NCBI GenBank assembly: GCA_022841365.1
Contig: JALHRP010000013.1
Coordinates: forward strand, 1-64,000
DNA from: Chitinophagaceae bacterium
GTDB lineage: Bacteria > Bacteroidota > Bacteroidia > Chitinophagales > Chitinophagaceae
Length of the DNA: 64,000 bases
Reading direction: 5' to 3'
Below are positions 1-9,543 of the stretch, in pieces (positions within the stretch are counted from its first letter, which is position 1; every line of letters starts with the position of its first letter). The notes beneath the pieces are model-generated. The model saw nothing but the letters and a program-made list of their open reading frames with translations. It searched no databases and was not told where the DNA came from. The position numbers and the translations under genes are program-made.

Positions 1-915
1 ATTTTCAAAGCCATCTTTCGTGCAAAAAGCACAGCGGTACTTTCTTTTTTTGCAAGAACCATTCAGTTTTTTTACAGCCTTTTTTCGCCCGTTGCAACCT
101 TGTTTGTAAATGTGGCCGAATGGATTTTAAAATATTTGTTTGATGTACGGGTGAATGAAAAAAAAGAAGCCTTCAGCCGTATTGATATGGAGCACTTCAT
201 ACAGCAGAGTAAAGATAACAGTGAAGAGTCGCAGGATTTAAATACCGATTTATTTGAAAATGCACTCTCATTACCTGGTGTTAAAGTGCGTGAATGTTTA
301 ATTCCACGTAAAGAAATTATTGGTGTAGAAACGGGCGCTTCTATTGATGAATTGAAACAAAAATTTATTGAAACCAAACTCAGCAAGCTGATTGTTTATG
401 AAGGTAATATTGATAATATACTCGGCTATGTGCATCAGTTAGATTTATTTAAAAAACCGGCCGATGTAAAATCAATCTTATTACCCATACCTGCTGTACC
501 TGAAAGCATGGGCATTACCGATCTCATTAACCAGTTTACCAAAGAACGAAAAAGTATAGCATGGGTGGTAGATGAGTTTGGCGGCACCAGTGGTATTGTA
601 ACCATGGAAGATTTGCTGGAAGAAATTTTTGGCGAAATACAGGATGAATACGATACTGAAGAGTTTGTAGAAAAAGAAATTGCAGAAGGGGAGTTTATTT
701 TCAGCGGAAGACTGGAGCTGGATTATTTAACTGAAAAATATAACCTGGAGTTTAAAGAAGAAACGGATGCTGAAACGCTTTCCGGATATATTGTAGAGCA
801 CCACGAAACCATCCCCAAAGCAAAAGAGCGCATTATCATTGATGATTATGAATTTGATGTGTTAACCGTGAATGAAACCCGGATTGAAACGGTTAAAATG
901 AAACTGCTGCGCTGA
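1..915 (+). CDS. Hemolysin/CNNM-CorC family protein (CBS domains, CorC_HlyC C-terminus), 5'-truncated by window edge
   Basis: Frame 1 is open from base 1 (IFKAIFRAKSTAVLSFF...), so the listed TTG start at 100 is not real; contains VRECLIPRKEIIGVE, VVDEFGGTSGIVTMEDLLEEIFGEIQDEYD typical of the family. Confidence 0.9.
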   Translation: MFKAIFRAKSTAVLSFFARTIQFFYSLFSPVATLFVNVAEWILKYLFDVRVNEKKEAFSRIDMEHFIQQSKDNSEESQDLNTDLFENALSLPGVKVRECLIPRKEIIGVETGASIDELKQKFIETKLSKLIVYEGNIDNILGYVHQLDLFKKPADVKSILLPIPAVPESMGITDLINQFTKERKSIAWVVDEFGGTSGIVTMEDLLEEIFGEIQDEYDTEEFVEKEIAEGEFIFSGRLELDYLTEKYNLEFKEETDAETLSGYIVEHHETIPKAKERIIIDDYEFDVLTVNETRIETVKMKLLR

Positions 916-1027
916 TCTCCTTTTAAATAACCAGTTACAGCTCGTCTCTTCCGCTCATACAAACTGTATTGCTGTACGAAAACTTTATTATACCTTTTCA
1001 TATTCGCAAAAAAACAAATCACCATTT

Positions 1028-3604
1028 ATGAAGAAAATTGCAGTCGCCTTATCAGCCGCCTGTCTCTTGTTGGGAGCACAGGCTTTTGCACAAACCAAAC
1101 CCGCAGGACCTATGCCTGCAGACACAACCAAAAAAGCACCCGCTAAACCCGGCGTAGCAGACAAAGTGAAGAGCAGTAAAAAACATGCAGGTCTCTTTAC
1201 ACTTTATCAGGATACAGTTACAGGAAGTGTGTTGATGTATGTGCGCAAAGATCAGCTCAACAAAGATTTTATTTACCAGAGTTTTTCATTGGCCGGACCA
1301 TCGAGCTTATTTCTGCACCAGAGTATGCACCGTGCAAATCTGGTGTTTAAAATGAAGAAGCAGTATGATAAGATTGAATTCTCTATGGAGAATACTTCTT
1401 TTTATGCTGACCCAAAAAACCCGGTAAGCAAAGCATCCGATTTACCTGAAGCGGTTTTCTTTGTAGATAAATTCAGTGTGGAGGATTCAACCGGTTATCT
1501 TATTAGTGTAGATGGATTATTCCTGAGCGATAAACTCGATCCGGTAAAACCCATCATGTCGCCCATGTTACCTCCCGGTGCAGTATTTAACCTGGGTGGT
1601 TACAATCCAACTAAAAGTAAATATTCAAACATCCGTTCTTACCCCAACAACAGTGATGTAATTGTTGATCTGGCATATGATAATCCCATGCCTTTTAATG
1701 GCGGCGGAAAAGACATTACTGATGCCCGTTATGTTCGTGTAAAATTGCAGCACTCATTTATTGAAGTACCGGTGAATGATTACAAACCACGGTTTGATGA
1801 TCCACGTATTGGTTACTTTACACAGGAAGTAGATGATCTTACATCGAACGAGATTACCAACTACCGTGATGTGATCAACCGCTGGCATTTAAAAAAGAAA
1901 GATCCTTCTGCTGCTTTAAGCGAACCTGTTGAACCCATTACGTTTTGGGTAGAAAATACAACACCTGTTGAATACCGCAATATGGTGAAAGCTGCAGGCG
2001 AACGCTGGAACGAAGCATTTGAAAAAGCAGGTTTTAAAAATGCAGTGGTGATGAAGATTATGCCCGATGATGCAACATGGGATCCTGCAGATATCCGTTA
2101 CAATGTGATCCGTTGGATCTCTTCTCCTTATCCGCAATACGGAGCCATCGGACCAAGTTTTGTAAATCCAAAAACAGGACAAATACTTGGCAGTGATATT
2201 TCTATTGAGTGGGCATCGGGTGCACAAACACCTTTCTTAGATGTAACCGAAGCAGATAATGCAGGTTATGCAGGAAAAGATCAACCCATGCAGATGGTTC
2301 CTGCACACATGCGTAAACATTGGGCCAACTGCTCAATTGGAAACGAACTGGCAAAACAATACATGGCAGGTGCTACATTAATTACTACCAGTGCAGCAGA
2401 TGGTGCAGCTGATGAAGTACGGGTTGCTCATGAGCAATTCATTTATTATCTCATCTTACATGAAATGGGTCATACACTTGGTTTGAACCATAACATGAAA
2501 GCCAGCCAGATGCTGAGCCCAACTGAAGTGCACAACAAAGCCATTACACAAAAATTAGGTTTGCAGGGTTCTGTAATGGATTACCCATCGGTAAACATTA
2601 ACAGCGACAGAAGCAAACAAGGCGATTACTATACAATGAAACCGGGACCATATGATTTATGGGCCATTGAGTTTGGTTATCGTGAATTTCCTGCAGGTCA
2701 GGAACAAAGCAGCCTCAATGCATTGTTACGCCGTAGTCATGAACCACATCTTACATTTGGTAACGATGCAGATGATATGCGCAGCCCGGGTAATGGTATT
2801 GATCCCCGTGTAATGGTGAACGACATGAGTAACGATATGGTTACTTATGGCGAAGACCGTTTCAAATTTGTAAACAGTGCCATGAGCAAACTGATAACCA
2901 AATATGCGAAAGGCGATAAATCGTATCAGGAAATTCAGATCCGTTACAGTGTTTTAAATGGACAACGTTTTCAAATGGCCAATGCCATCAGCCGTTATAT
3001 TGGTGGTGTGCAGGTAGACAGAAGTTTCCCCGGACAAAATCCCGGCAGCAAACCATTTACCATTACACCGGTAGAATACCAGAAAAAAGCAATGGCCTTC
3101 TTAGCAAAGAATGTATTTGCTCCAAATGCATTTGATGCAGACTTACAGGTATTGCCTTATCTGCAGGTGCAGCGTCGTGGATACAATTTCTTTGGCGCTC
3201 CTGAAGATCCCAAGCATACATCTATTGTACAGAATTTTCAAACAAATATTCTTGCAGCGTTATTGAACCCCACCACACTCCGTCGTATCAACAACAGTGC
3301 CTTGTATGGTAATACATACTCAGTAGCTGATGTAATGAACGATTTAACAAGCGCCATCTTTAAAGCAGATATGGCCGGCGCAGTAAATATTTACCGCCAG
3401 AATTTACAAAGTGAATTTGTAAAAGGCGCAATTTCCATTGTTGAAGCAAGAGCAGGATACGATAATGCATCAAAAAGCGGTGCGTATAATACATTGAAAA
3501 AAATCCGCACTATGCTGGCAACAGCGGTATCGCCAAACGAAAGTACAAGGGCACACCGTGGAATGCTGATCTTTATGATCGATAAAGCATTGGCAACAAA
3601 ATAA
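1028..3604 (+). CDS. Secreted zinc-dependent metalloprotease (DUF5117/DUF5118-type), HEMGHTLGLNHN active site
   Basis: Signal peptide, HExxH-xx-G-xx-H motif, 858 aa. Confidence 0.9.
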   Translation: MKKIAVALSAACLLLGAQAFAQTKPAGPMPADTTKKAPAKPGVADKVKSSKKHAGLFTLYQDTVTGSVLMYVRKDQLNKDFIYQSFSLAGPSSLFLHQSMHRANLVFKMKKQYDKIEFSMENTSFYADPKNPVSKASDLPEAVFFVDKFSVEDSTGYLISVDGLFLSDKLDPVKPIMSPMLPPGAVFNLGGYNPTKSKYSNIRSYPNNSDVIVDLAYDNPMPFNGGGKDITDARYVRVKLQHSFIEVPVNDYKPRFDDPRIGYFTQEVDDLTSNEITNYRDVINRWHLKKKDPSAALSEPVEPITFWVENTTPVEYRNMVKAAGERWNEAFEKAGFKNAVVMKIMPDDATWDPADIRYNVIRWISSPYPQYGAIGPSFVNPKTGQILGSDISIEWASGAQTPFLDVTEADNAGYAGKDQPMQMVPAHMRKHWANCSIGNELAKQYMAGATLITTSAADGAADEVRVAHEQFIYYLILHEMGHTLGLNHNMKASQMLSPTEVHNKAITQKLGLQGSVMDYPSVNINSDRSKQGDYYTMKPGPYDLWAIEFGYREFPAGQEQSSLNALLRRSHEPHLTFGNDADDMRSPGNGIDPRVMVNDMSNDMVTYGEDRFKFVNSAMSKLITKYAKGDKSYQEIQIRYSVLNGQRFQMANAISRYIGGVQVDRSFPGQNPGSKPFTITPVEYQKKAMAFLAKNVFAPNAFDADLQVLPYLQVQRRGYNFFGAPEDPKHTSIVQNFQTNILAALLNPTTLRRINNSALYGNTYSVADVMNDLTSAIFKADMAGAVNIYRQNLQSEFVKGAISIVEARAGYDNASKSGAYNTLKKIRTMLATAVSPNESTRAHRGMLIFMIDKALATK

Positions 3605-3627
3605 CTTTCTTGTTCCTGATGATCGAA

Positions 3628-3656
3628 AGGCTGTCTCTGAATGAGGCAGCCTTTTT
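3628..3656 (+). terminator. Rho-independent terminator downstream of the metalloprotease
   Basis: AGGCTGTCTC-TGAAT-GAGGCAGCCT followed by T-run. Confidence 0.75.
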
Positions 3657-3767
3657 TATTGCTTTGAAGCCGGCTTATTACAGCCAAATTAAACAAGCAT
3701 GTAATTCTTAACCAGTTCTTTTCTCCTCATCATTTTCGGGTTACATTTGCAACTGAAAACATTCACC

Positions 3768-4646
3768 GTGGCCGAAACCAAATCAGAACGCAGGAATATT
3801 TTTAAACGCATCCGGGGAAAGTCGGGCAGCGAGCAGGCTGAGATGACCTTTATTGATCATCTGGAAGAACTGCGCTGGCATGTGATCCGTGCTTTAATTG
3901 CTGTTATCATCGGTTCGGGTATTGTGCTGTTTAATATTACCTATGTGGTGAATAATATTTTTATGGGCCCTGCACATAAGGATTTTATTACCTACAAATG
4001 GCTCTGCAGTATTGGCCAATGGTTACATGTAGATCAACTTTGTCTGGGGGATTTTTCTATTAAGTTCCAGAGCAATGCCATGACGGAACAGTTCCTCACA
4101 ACTTTCACGGTAGGTTTTACCGGCGGTTTTATTCTGGCCTTCCCTTTTGTATTTTGGGAGATCTGGAAATTTGTTCGTCCGGCATTAAGCGCTAAAGAAC
4201 GCAAGGGAACAACAGGCGCCATTTTATGGATTTCTGTTTTATTTTTTCTGGGTGTGGCTTTTGGTTATTTTGTTCTTACACCGTTCATGGTCAATTTTTA
4301 TTCAACCTATTCGTTGAGTCCGTTGATTGAATTTAAACCCACCATCAGTGATTATTTTGAAAACCTGATTTACTTAACCGTTGGTGTGGGCTTGTTATTT
4401 CAACTGCCTGTTGTTGTGATGTTGTTAACCAGAGTGGGTATTCTTACACCGGTTACATTACGCCGCATCCGCAAATATGCGTTTGTGGTGATTATTATTT
4501 TAGCTGCTATTATTACTCCTTCAACCGATCCGTTCAGTCTGGCATTGGTCACTATCCCATTGTATGCGTTGTATGAGTTTAGTATTTTCCTGAGCATGCG
4601 TATTCATCGCCGGCAAATAAAGAATGAAGAGGAAGAGTGGAGTTGA
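3768..4646 (+). CDS. tatC: Twin-arginine translocase subunit TatC
   Basis: MTFIDHLEELRWHVIRALIAV start motif, six TM segments; GTG start at 3768 preferred because TACATTTG (-7-like) overlaps the listed TTG start. Confidence 0.9.
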   Translation: MAETKSERRNIFKRIRGKSGSEQAEMTFIDHLEELRWHVIRALIAVIIGSGIVLFNITYVVNNIFMGPAHKDFITYKWLCSIGQWLHVDQLCLGDFSIKFQSNAMTEQFLTTFTVGFTGGFILAFPFVFWEIWKFVRPALSAKERKGTTGAILWISVLFFLGVAFGYFVLTPFMVNFYSTYSLSPLIEFKPTISDYFENLIYLTVGVGLLFQLPVVVMLLTRVGILTPVTLRRIRKYAFVVIIILAAIITPSTDPFSLALVTIPLYALYEFSIFLSMRIHRRQIKNEEEEWS

Positions 4647-4833
4647 TTTGAAATCAGCCGGTAGTAGTTAGTCTTTAGTGGAAAGTAGAAAGTGATGGCC
4701 AGCAGTCTAACAAGAATTTATCCTTTTAACGTACAGATACACGAATGCTTGATTTGTATTTTACGTTATTCCTTTTATTATTATTTTCTGCAAAAGTCAA
4801 AAGCAACTTTAAGTTGTACTCTTTTGTGGCAGC

Positions 4834-4944
4834 CCTTTGTGTTCTTTGTGTCATCTTTTTTTCCTTTGTGACACTCTAAACATACAGTCTTTTTATAAGG
4901 AGCACGGAGTACACAAAGCGAATCACAAAGAGCACAAAGAAACG
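4834..4944. repeat. MITE-like inverted-repeat element of CACAAAG units
   Basis: Left arm CCTTTGTGTTCTTTGTGTCATC...CCTTTGTGACACTC; right arm GAGCACGGAGTACACAAAGCGAATCACAAAGAGCACAAAGAAACGC is its imperfect reverse complement. Confidence 0.6.
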
Positions 4945-5023
4945 CTTCAAACTATACGTTAACAAAAGACTACTTTCTGCAGGCTGATAATTTATACTAA
5001 CTTTGAATTCTAAATTTTCTGCC

Positions 5024-5476
5024 ATGCATACGCCATTTGATTTAACAAAACCCGTTGCCATTGGATGCGATCATGCGGGATTTGATTATAAAGAATATCT
5101 CATTTCTTTTTTAGAAGGTAAAGGAATTGCCTTTAAAGATTTCGGTACGTACTCAAAAGACAGTGTTGATTATCCCGACTTTGCACATCCCGTTGCATCG
5201 GCTGTAGAAAATGGTGAAGCTGCTTTTGGTATTTTACTTTGCGGCAGTGCAAACGGTGTGGCTATCACTGCCAATAAACACCAGGGCATCCGTGCCGGTC
5301 TTTGCTGGGGTGAAGAAATTGCTCAACTGGTTCGTGCACATAACAACGCTAACATTATCTGCATTCCTTCCCGTTTTGTACGTGAAGGCGATGCTGAAAA
5401 AATGGTGCACACCTTTATGACAACCGAGTTTGAAGGCGGTCGTCATGGTTTGCGTGTAAATAAAATTGCCTGTTAG
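5024..5476 (+). CDS. rpiB: Ribose 5-phosphate isomerase B
   Basis: AIGCDHAGFDYKE, DFGTYS..DSVDYPDFA, GILLCGSANGVAITANKHQGIRAGLC family signatures. Confidence 0.93.
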   Translation: MHTPFDLTKPVAIGCDHAGFDYKEYLISFLEGKGIAFKDFGTYSKDSVDYPDFAHPVASAVENGEAAFGILLCGSANGVAITANKHQGIRAGLCWGEEIAQLVRAHNNANIICIPSRFVREGDAEKMVHTFMTTEFEGGRHGLRVNKIAC

Positions 5477-5531
5477 TGTCACAAAGAGACCGATCTCTGA
5501 TCGGACAAATTGTGGTACCATTCATACAACT

Positions 5532-5550
5532 ATCCCGCCCATGGCGGGAT
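5532..5550. terminator. Palindrome ATCCCGCC-CAT-GGCGGGAT + T-run after rpiB
   Basis: Perfect 8-bp stem, 3-nt loop. Confidence 0.6.
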
Positions 5551-5586
5551 TTTGCTTTATATTCGACCTTCTAAAAAAATTAATGC

Positions 5587-7038
5587 ATGAGGACTTATTT
5601 ATTGGCCGCACTCAGTTTGCTGGCATTCTCTGCTTCGGCACAAAAGAAAAACAAAACAGCCGAGCAGTTTTCTAAAACCATTACGGCAGCAGATCTCAAA
5701 ACCCACCTCTTTATTCTTGCTGCGCCTGAAATGGAAGGCAGAGAAACCGGAACAGAAGGGCAACGCAAAGCAGCCGATTATCTGAAACAACAGTTTCAAC
5801 GCATTGGTATTGCACCGGGCAACAACGGTAACTGGGAACAGTTTTATCCGTTGTACAGAGACACACTTACCGATGCACAGGTTACAGTGAACGGAACAGC
5901 GTATCAGTTTGGAAAAGATTTTACTGCAACACTCAACAGCATCAACAGCTCAACGCTTTATATTAGTGAAGTGGTTTATCTGGGCAAAGGCGATACCACC
6001 ACAGACATTAGAGGAAAGGCCGTGATCCTTGCAGGTAAACAACCAACACAAACAGAAATTTTCCGTTTGTATCAACGCCAGCCGGCTGTGCTGTTGTTTA
6101 CTCAACCGGGAATTGACAAACAACCTTCATCAAGAGCAGGGCGTATGTACTTCTCACTGTATCGTTCAAGACAGTCTGCAACATCTGTCCGTATTTCTGA
6201 AGCTATGGCCGAAGCCATTCTGAAAACAGATTTGGCAAAAGCAAAAGAGCAGACACTTGAAACCAAAACATTTCCTTCTGAACTGATGATCCGTTTTGAA
6301 AAAACCATTCAAACCATTCAGGCATCGAATGTAATTGGGATGATTGAAGGAACAGATAAAAAAGACGAGTATGTGGTAATTTCTGCACACTACGATCATG
6401 TGGGTATTATTGGCGGTAAAATACATCCCGGCGCAGATGATGACGGAAGTGGTACTGTTGGTGTACTGGAACTTGCTGAAGCATTTGCAAAAGCAAAAGC
6501 TGCAGGCAAAGGGCCACGCAGAACCATTTTGTTTCTGGCAGTGAGCGGAGAAGAAAAAGGATTGTGGGGAAGTGAGTACTACGGTAATCATCCGGTTTAC
6601 CCCATGGAGAAAACTTCCATTGACATCAATATTGATATGATTGGACGGAAAGATGATAATTTAAAATCGCTCGACAGCAACAACCATGTGTATTTAATTG
6701 GCGATGATAAGCTGAGCAGCGAGTTGCCACGTTTTGTTGACAGCATCAACAACATGTACATCAAAATTATCACTGACCGTAAGTACAACGATCCGAAAGA
6801 TCCCAACCGTTTATACTACCGCAGCGATCATTACAACTTTGCTGCAAAGGGAGTTCCGATTGTATTTTTCTTTGATGGTATTCATAAAGACTATCACAAA
6901 CCAAGTGATACACCTGATAAGATCAACTACGATCTGCATGAAAAACGTACACGACTGGTGTTCTTTCTTGCATGGGAAGCAGCCAACCGCAACAATATGT
7001 TTGTGCGTGATATTCCCTTGAATGTACCTCCGAGATAA
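5587..7038 (+). CDS. Secreted M28 family peptidase
   Basis: Signal peptide; HYDHVGI...GADDDGSGTVGVLELAEAF...SGEEKGLWGSEYY metal-binding motifs. Confidence 0.92.
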   Translation: MRTYLLAALSLLAFSASAQKKNKTAEQFSKTITAADLKTHLFILAAPEMEGRETGTEGQRKAADYLKQQFQRIGIAPGNNGNWEQFYPLYRDTLTDAQVTVNGTAYQFGKDFTATLNSINSSTLYISEVVYLGKGDTTTDIRGKAVILAGKQPTQTEIFRLYQRQPAVLLFTQPGIDKQPSSRAGRMYFSLYRSRQSATSVRISEAMAEAILKTDLAKAKEQTLETKTFPSELMIRFEKTIQTIQASNVIGMIEGTDKKDEYVVISAHYDHVGIIGGKIHPGADDDGSGTVGVLELAEAFAKAKAAGKGPRRTILFLAVSGEEKGLWGSEYYGNHPVYPMEKTSIDINIDMIGRKDDNLKSLDSNNHVYLIGDDKLSSELPRFVDSINNMYIKIITDRKYNDPKDPNRLYYRSDHYNFAAKGVPIVFFFDGIHKDYHKPSDTPDKINYDLHEKRTRLVFFLAWEAANRNNMFVRDIPLNVPPR

Positions 7039-7056
7039 ATGAACTTCATAAGAAAG

Positions 7057-7087
7057 AGTGGGGCGGCATCTTCGATGCCGCCCCACT
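7057..7087. terminator. Bidirectional terminator between convergent genes
   Basis: Perfect 14-bp stem AGTGGGGCGGCATC-TTC-GATGCCGCCCCACT. Confidence 0.8.
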
Positions 7088-7107
7088 TATTTATACCAAT
7101 TTATTAC

Positions 7108-7557
7108 TTAATTATTTTTTACAACCATGGTGTTTGTCCAGCTGTCGTGCCACATTTTTAATCCAAAGAAAGCACTGAATACTTCAAAAGGAACAATTCG
7201 GCAAAGCGTACGCATAAATGCTTTGCCATAGGTCATTGGTTCTCCATCATCCCGAACCACACGGGTTTTGGTAATAAACTTACCCAGTGATTTTCCATTC
7301 GTTCCTTCAAACAATGTGTAGTAAGCAAAAAATGTAATAAAAGAAATCAGGTAAGTGAACGCTATAAATCCACCCGACTCATCGTTTAATGTTTCGCCAT
7401 TGCTTGCATAATAAATACCTATAAACACACCAACAAGGGATAAAATCAAATAGAAAGCGATCATATCAATCAGATAATTTAAAAATCGCTGACCGGCACT
7501 TGCATACTCCAACGTTGGTTCAGTAAATTCATTGAGCAGGTTTGTTTCTTGTTCCAT
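7108..7557 (-). CDS. RDD family membrane protein
   Basis: ASAGQRFLNYLIDMIAFYLI...GKSLGKFITKTRVVRDDG. Confidence 0.88.
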   Translation of the reverse strand: MEQETNLLNEFTEPTLEYASAGQRFLNYLIDMIAFYLILSLVGVFIGIYYASNGETLNDESGGFIAFTYLISFITFFAYYTLFEGTNGKSLGKFITKTRVVRDDGEPMTYGKAFMRTLCRIVPFEVFSAFFGLKMWHDSWTNTMVVKNN

Positions 7558-7628
7558 ACAATGTTTTTTGTGGTTTAGGAAAAACTAAACTTAAAAAATA
7601 AAAAGCAGAAAAAAGTATTTGCATAAAA

Positions 7629-7650
7629 AAACCACTACCGGGTAGTGGTT
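7629..7650 (-). terminator. Terminator of the deoxyhypusine synthase-like gene
   Basis: AACCACTAC-CGG-GTAGTGGTT with T-run on minus strand. Confidence 0.75.
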
Positions 7651-7675
7651 TATACTTAGTGAGCATTTGTTTTAT

Positions 7676-8650
7676 TTACATCCCCAATATCCATGCAAAA
7701 ATCAACGGAGCCACAATGGTTGCATCACTTTCTACAATAAACTTGGGTGTGTTGATGTCTAACTTACCCCATGTAATTTTTTCGTTGGGTACAGCACCGC
7801 TGTAAGAACCAAAAGATGTAGTTGAATCTGAAATCTGACAGAAATAACTCCAGAACGGAACATCATGCCACTCCAGATCCTGGTACATCATCGGTACAAC
7901 GCATATCGGGAAATCACCTGCAATACCACCACCGATCTGGAAAAAGCCAACACCTTTTCCGCTGCTGTTCTCTCTGTACCAATCGGCTAACCAAACCATA
8001 TACTCAATACCATTCTTTACAGTACTTGCTTTCAATTCATTTTTGATGACATAACTGGCGAAGATGTTACCGGTGGTACTGTCTTCCCAGCCCGGTACAA
8101 CAATGGGAATATTTTTTTCTGCTGCTGCAACAATCCAGCTGTTCTTGGGATCAATTTCATAATACTGTTTCAGATCGCCACTCAACACAGTTTTGTATAA
8201 AAATTCGTGTGGAAAATAACGTTCACCTTTTGCTTCTGCTTCCACCCACTGACGATGTAAATGTTTTTGTAAACGACGGAAGGCTTCTTCTTCGGGGATA
8301 CATGTATCGGTTACACGGTTGTAATGATTTTCTAACAGATCCCACTCGTCCTGTGGAGTAAGATCACGGTAATTGGGTACACGTTTGTAATGACTGTGTG
8401 CTACAAGGTTCATCACATCTTCTTCCAGATTGGCACCTGTGCAACTGATGATCTGTACTTTATCCTGACGGATCATTTCGGCCAGACTTAAACCCAGCTC
8501 AGCCGTACTCATGGCACCTGCTAATGTGATCATCATTTTACCACCTTCATTGAGATGTGTTTCATACCCTTTGGCTGCATCCATTAAAGCAGCTGCGTTG
8601 AAATGGCGGTAATGATGTTGAATAAATTGTGAAACGGGTCCTTTGTTCAT
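7676..8650 (-). CDS. Deoxyhypusine synthase family protein
   Basis: AGAMSTAELGLSLAEMIR, CTGANLEEDVMNL, GGGIAGDFPICVVPMMYQD resemble bacterial DHS-like proteins. Confidence 0.88.
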   Translation of the reverse strand: MNKGPVSQFIQHHYRHFNAAALMDAAKGYETHLNEGGKMMITLAGAMSTAELGLSLAEMIRQDKVQIISCTGANLEEDVMNLVAHSHYKRVPNYRDLTPQDEWDLLENHYNRVTDTCIPEEEAFRRLQKHLHRQWVEAEAKGERYFPHEFLYKTVLSGDLKQYYEIDPKNSWIVAAAEKNIPIVVPGWEDSTTGNIFASYVIKNELKASTVKNGIEYMVWLADWYRENSSGKGVGFFQIGGGIAGDFPICVVPMMYQDLEWHDVPFWSYFCQISDSTTSFGSYSGAVPNEKITWGKLDINTPKFIVESDATIVAPLIFAWILGM

Positions 8651-8767
8651 TTTTTAGACGTTTAAAAGTGACCGCCTTCAGATCCCGAACCATCGGGAGA
8701 CTTTGCGAAAGAGTTGCAAAAATAAAGATTCCCGTATGCTTTTCTGTACTAATTTTTTAATAAAAAA

Positions 8768-8789
8768 ACCTCCCGACATTCCGGGAGGT
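8768..8789 (-). terminator. Terminator of secreted protein gene 8821-9267
   Basis: ACCTCCCG...CGGGAGGT stem with A-run on the plus-strand 5' side. Confidence 0.7.
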
Positions 8790-8820
8790 ACTCCAAAACA
8801 ACAATCCAACAACCGTTGTA

Positions 8821-9267
8821 TTATTTTTTCTTCTTCTTTTCTATTCTGCTTGCTTCTCCGGAAGCGGAGAGCCTGTAAATACTTTTATAATTGTCGTTTT
8901 CTGTTTTAACAAGGTAATAAAGCTCTCCTTCTTTGCTGATCTCTGCAATGCTGAGAATAGTTTGTTCCTCAGACAACTGCAAAACTGTTTTTGCAGAGAG
9001 GTAGGTCATCTGTTCTTTTTGTATCACCCGCTGCACAGTGGTTACTTCTCCATCTGCCGTGTACCATGCACGCATCACATCTTTGTTCAGCTTAAAACTG
9101 ACAATGTACACATCTTCGCTGCTCGACCATTCTACTTCACTTGCTCCGCCAAATTCTTTTGCAAATGCTTCCGTTACTTTTTGATTGTCTAAAGGCAGTG
9201 GTGATGCGCTAACCCAAGTAACTGCAGAAAAAATAACTGCAGCTAATAATCCTGTTGCTTTTTTCAT
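8821..9267 (-). CDS. Small secreted protein, PepSY-like (tentative)
   Basis: Signal peptide; VTEAFAKEFGGASEVEWSSSEDVYIVSFKLNKDVMRAWYTADGEV. Confidence 0.6.
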   Translation of the reverse strand: MKKATGLLAAVIFSAVTWVSASPLPLDNQKVTEAFAKEFGGASEVEWSSSEDVYIVSFKLNKDVMRAWYTADGEVTTVQRVIQKEQMTYLSAKTVLQLSEEQTILSIAEISKEGELYYLVKTENDNYKSIYRLSASGEASRIEKKKKK

Positions 9268-9442
9268 AATGAACTGTTTAAGGTTTAATGATTAATAACT
9301 TCTTTCGATATAAAATAGAAACAGGAGTAAAATTATCTTATCTGCAAGGTCAACTGAAGGCAATCAGGACAAAAGAACGTTAATGAGATATACATATTGA
9401 CGAACGGATGCAACATTTGTAACAGACTCTTTGAAAAAAATG

Positions 9443-9467
9443 GAAACCCTTTATTTCAAAGGGTTTC
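9443..9467 (-). terminator. Terminator of amidase gene 9544-11286
   Basis: GAAACCCTTT-ATTTC-AAAGGGTTTC, T-run on minus strand. Confidence 0.7.
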
Positions 9468-9543
9468 AGCTATTCTTAAAAAAATGATAAAAGCAGATTG
9501 AGTAAATGAATGGTAAAACTTGTATTGATGAGTGGAAACGGGG

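Noticed and set aside
72-386. Minus-strand ORF antisense to the CNNM/CorC gene, and the many similar antisense or out-of-frame ORFs (e.g. 1916-2227, 6166-6591, 20047-20475, 54487-54960)
   Set aside because: They overlap long, well-supported CDSs, lack recognisable domains and have compositions expected of shadow ORFs.
100-915. TTG start at 100 as listed in the ORF track
   Set aside because: The frame is open to base 1 with membrane-protein-like residues; the gene is truncated by the window, not started at 100.
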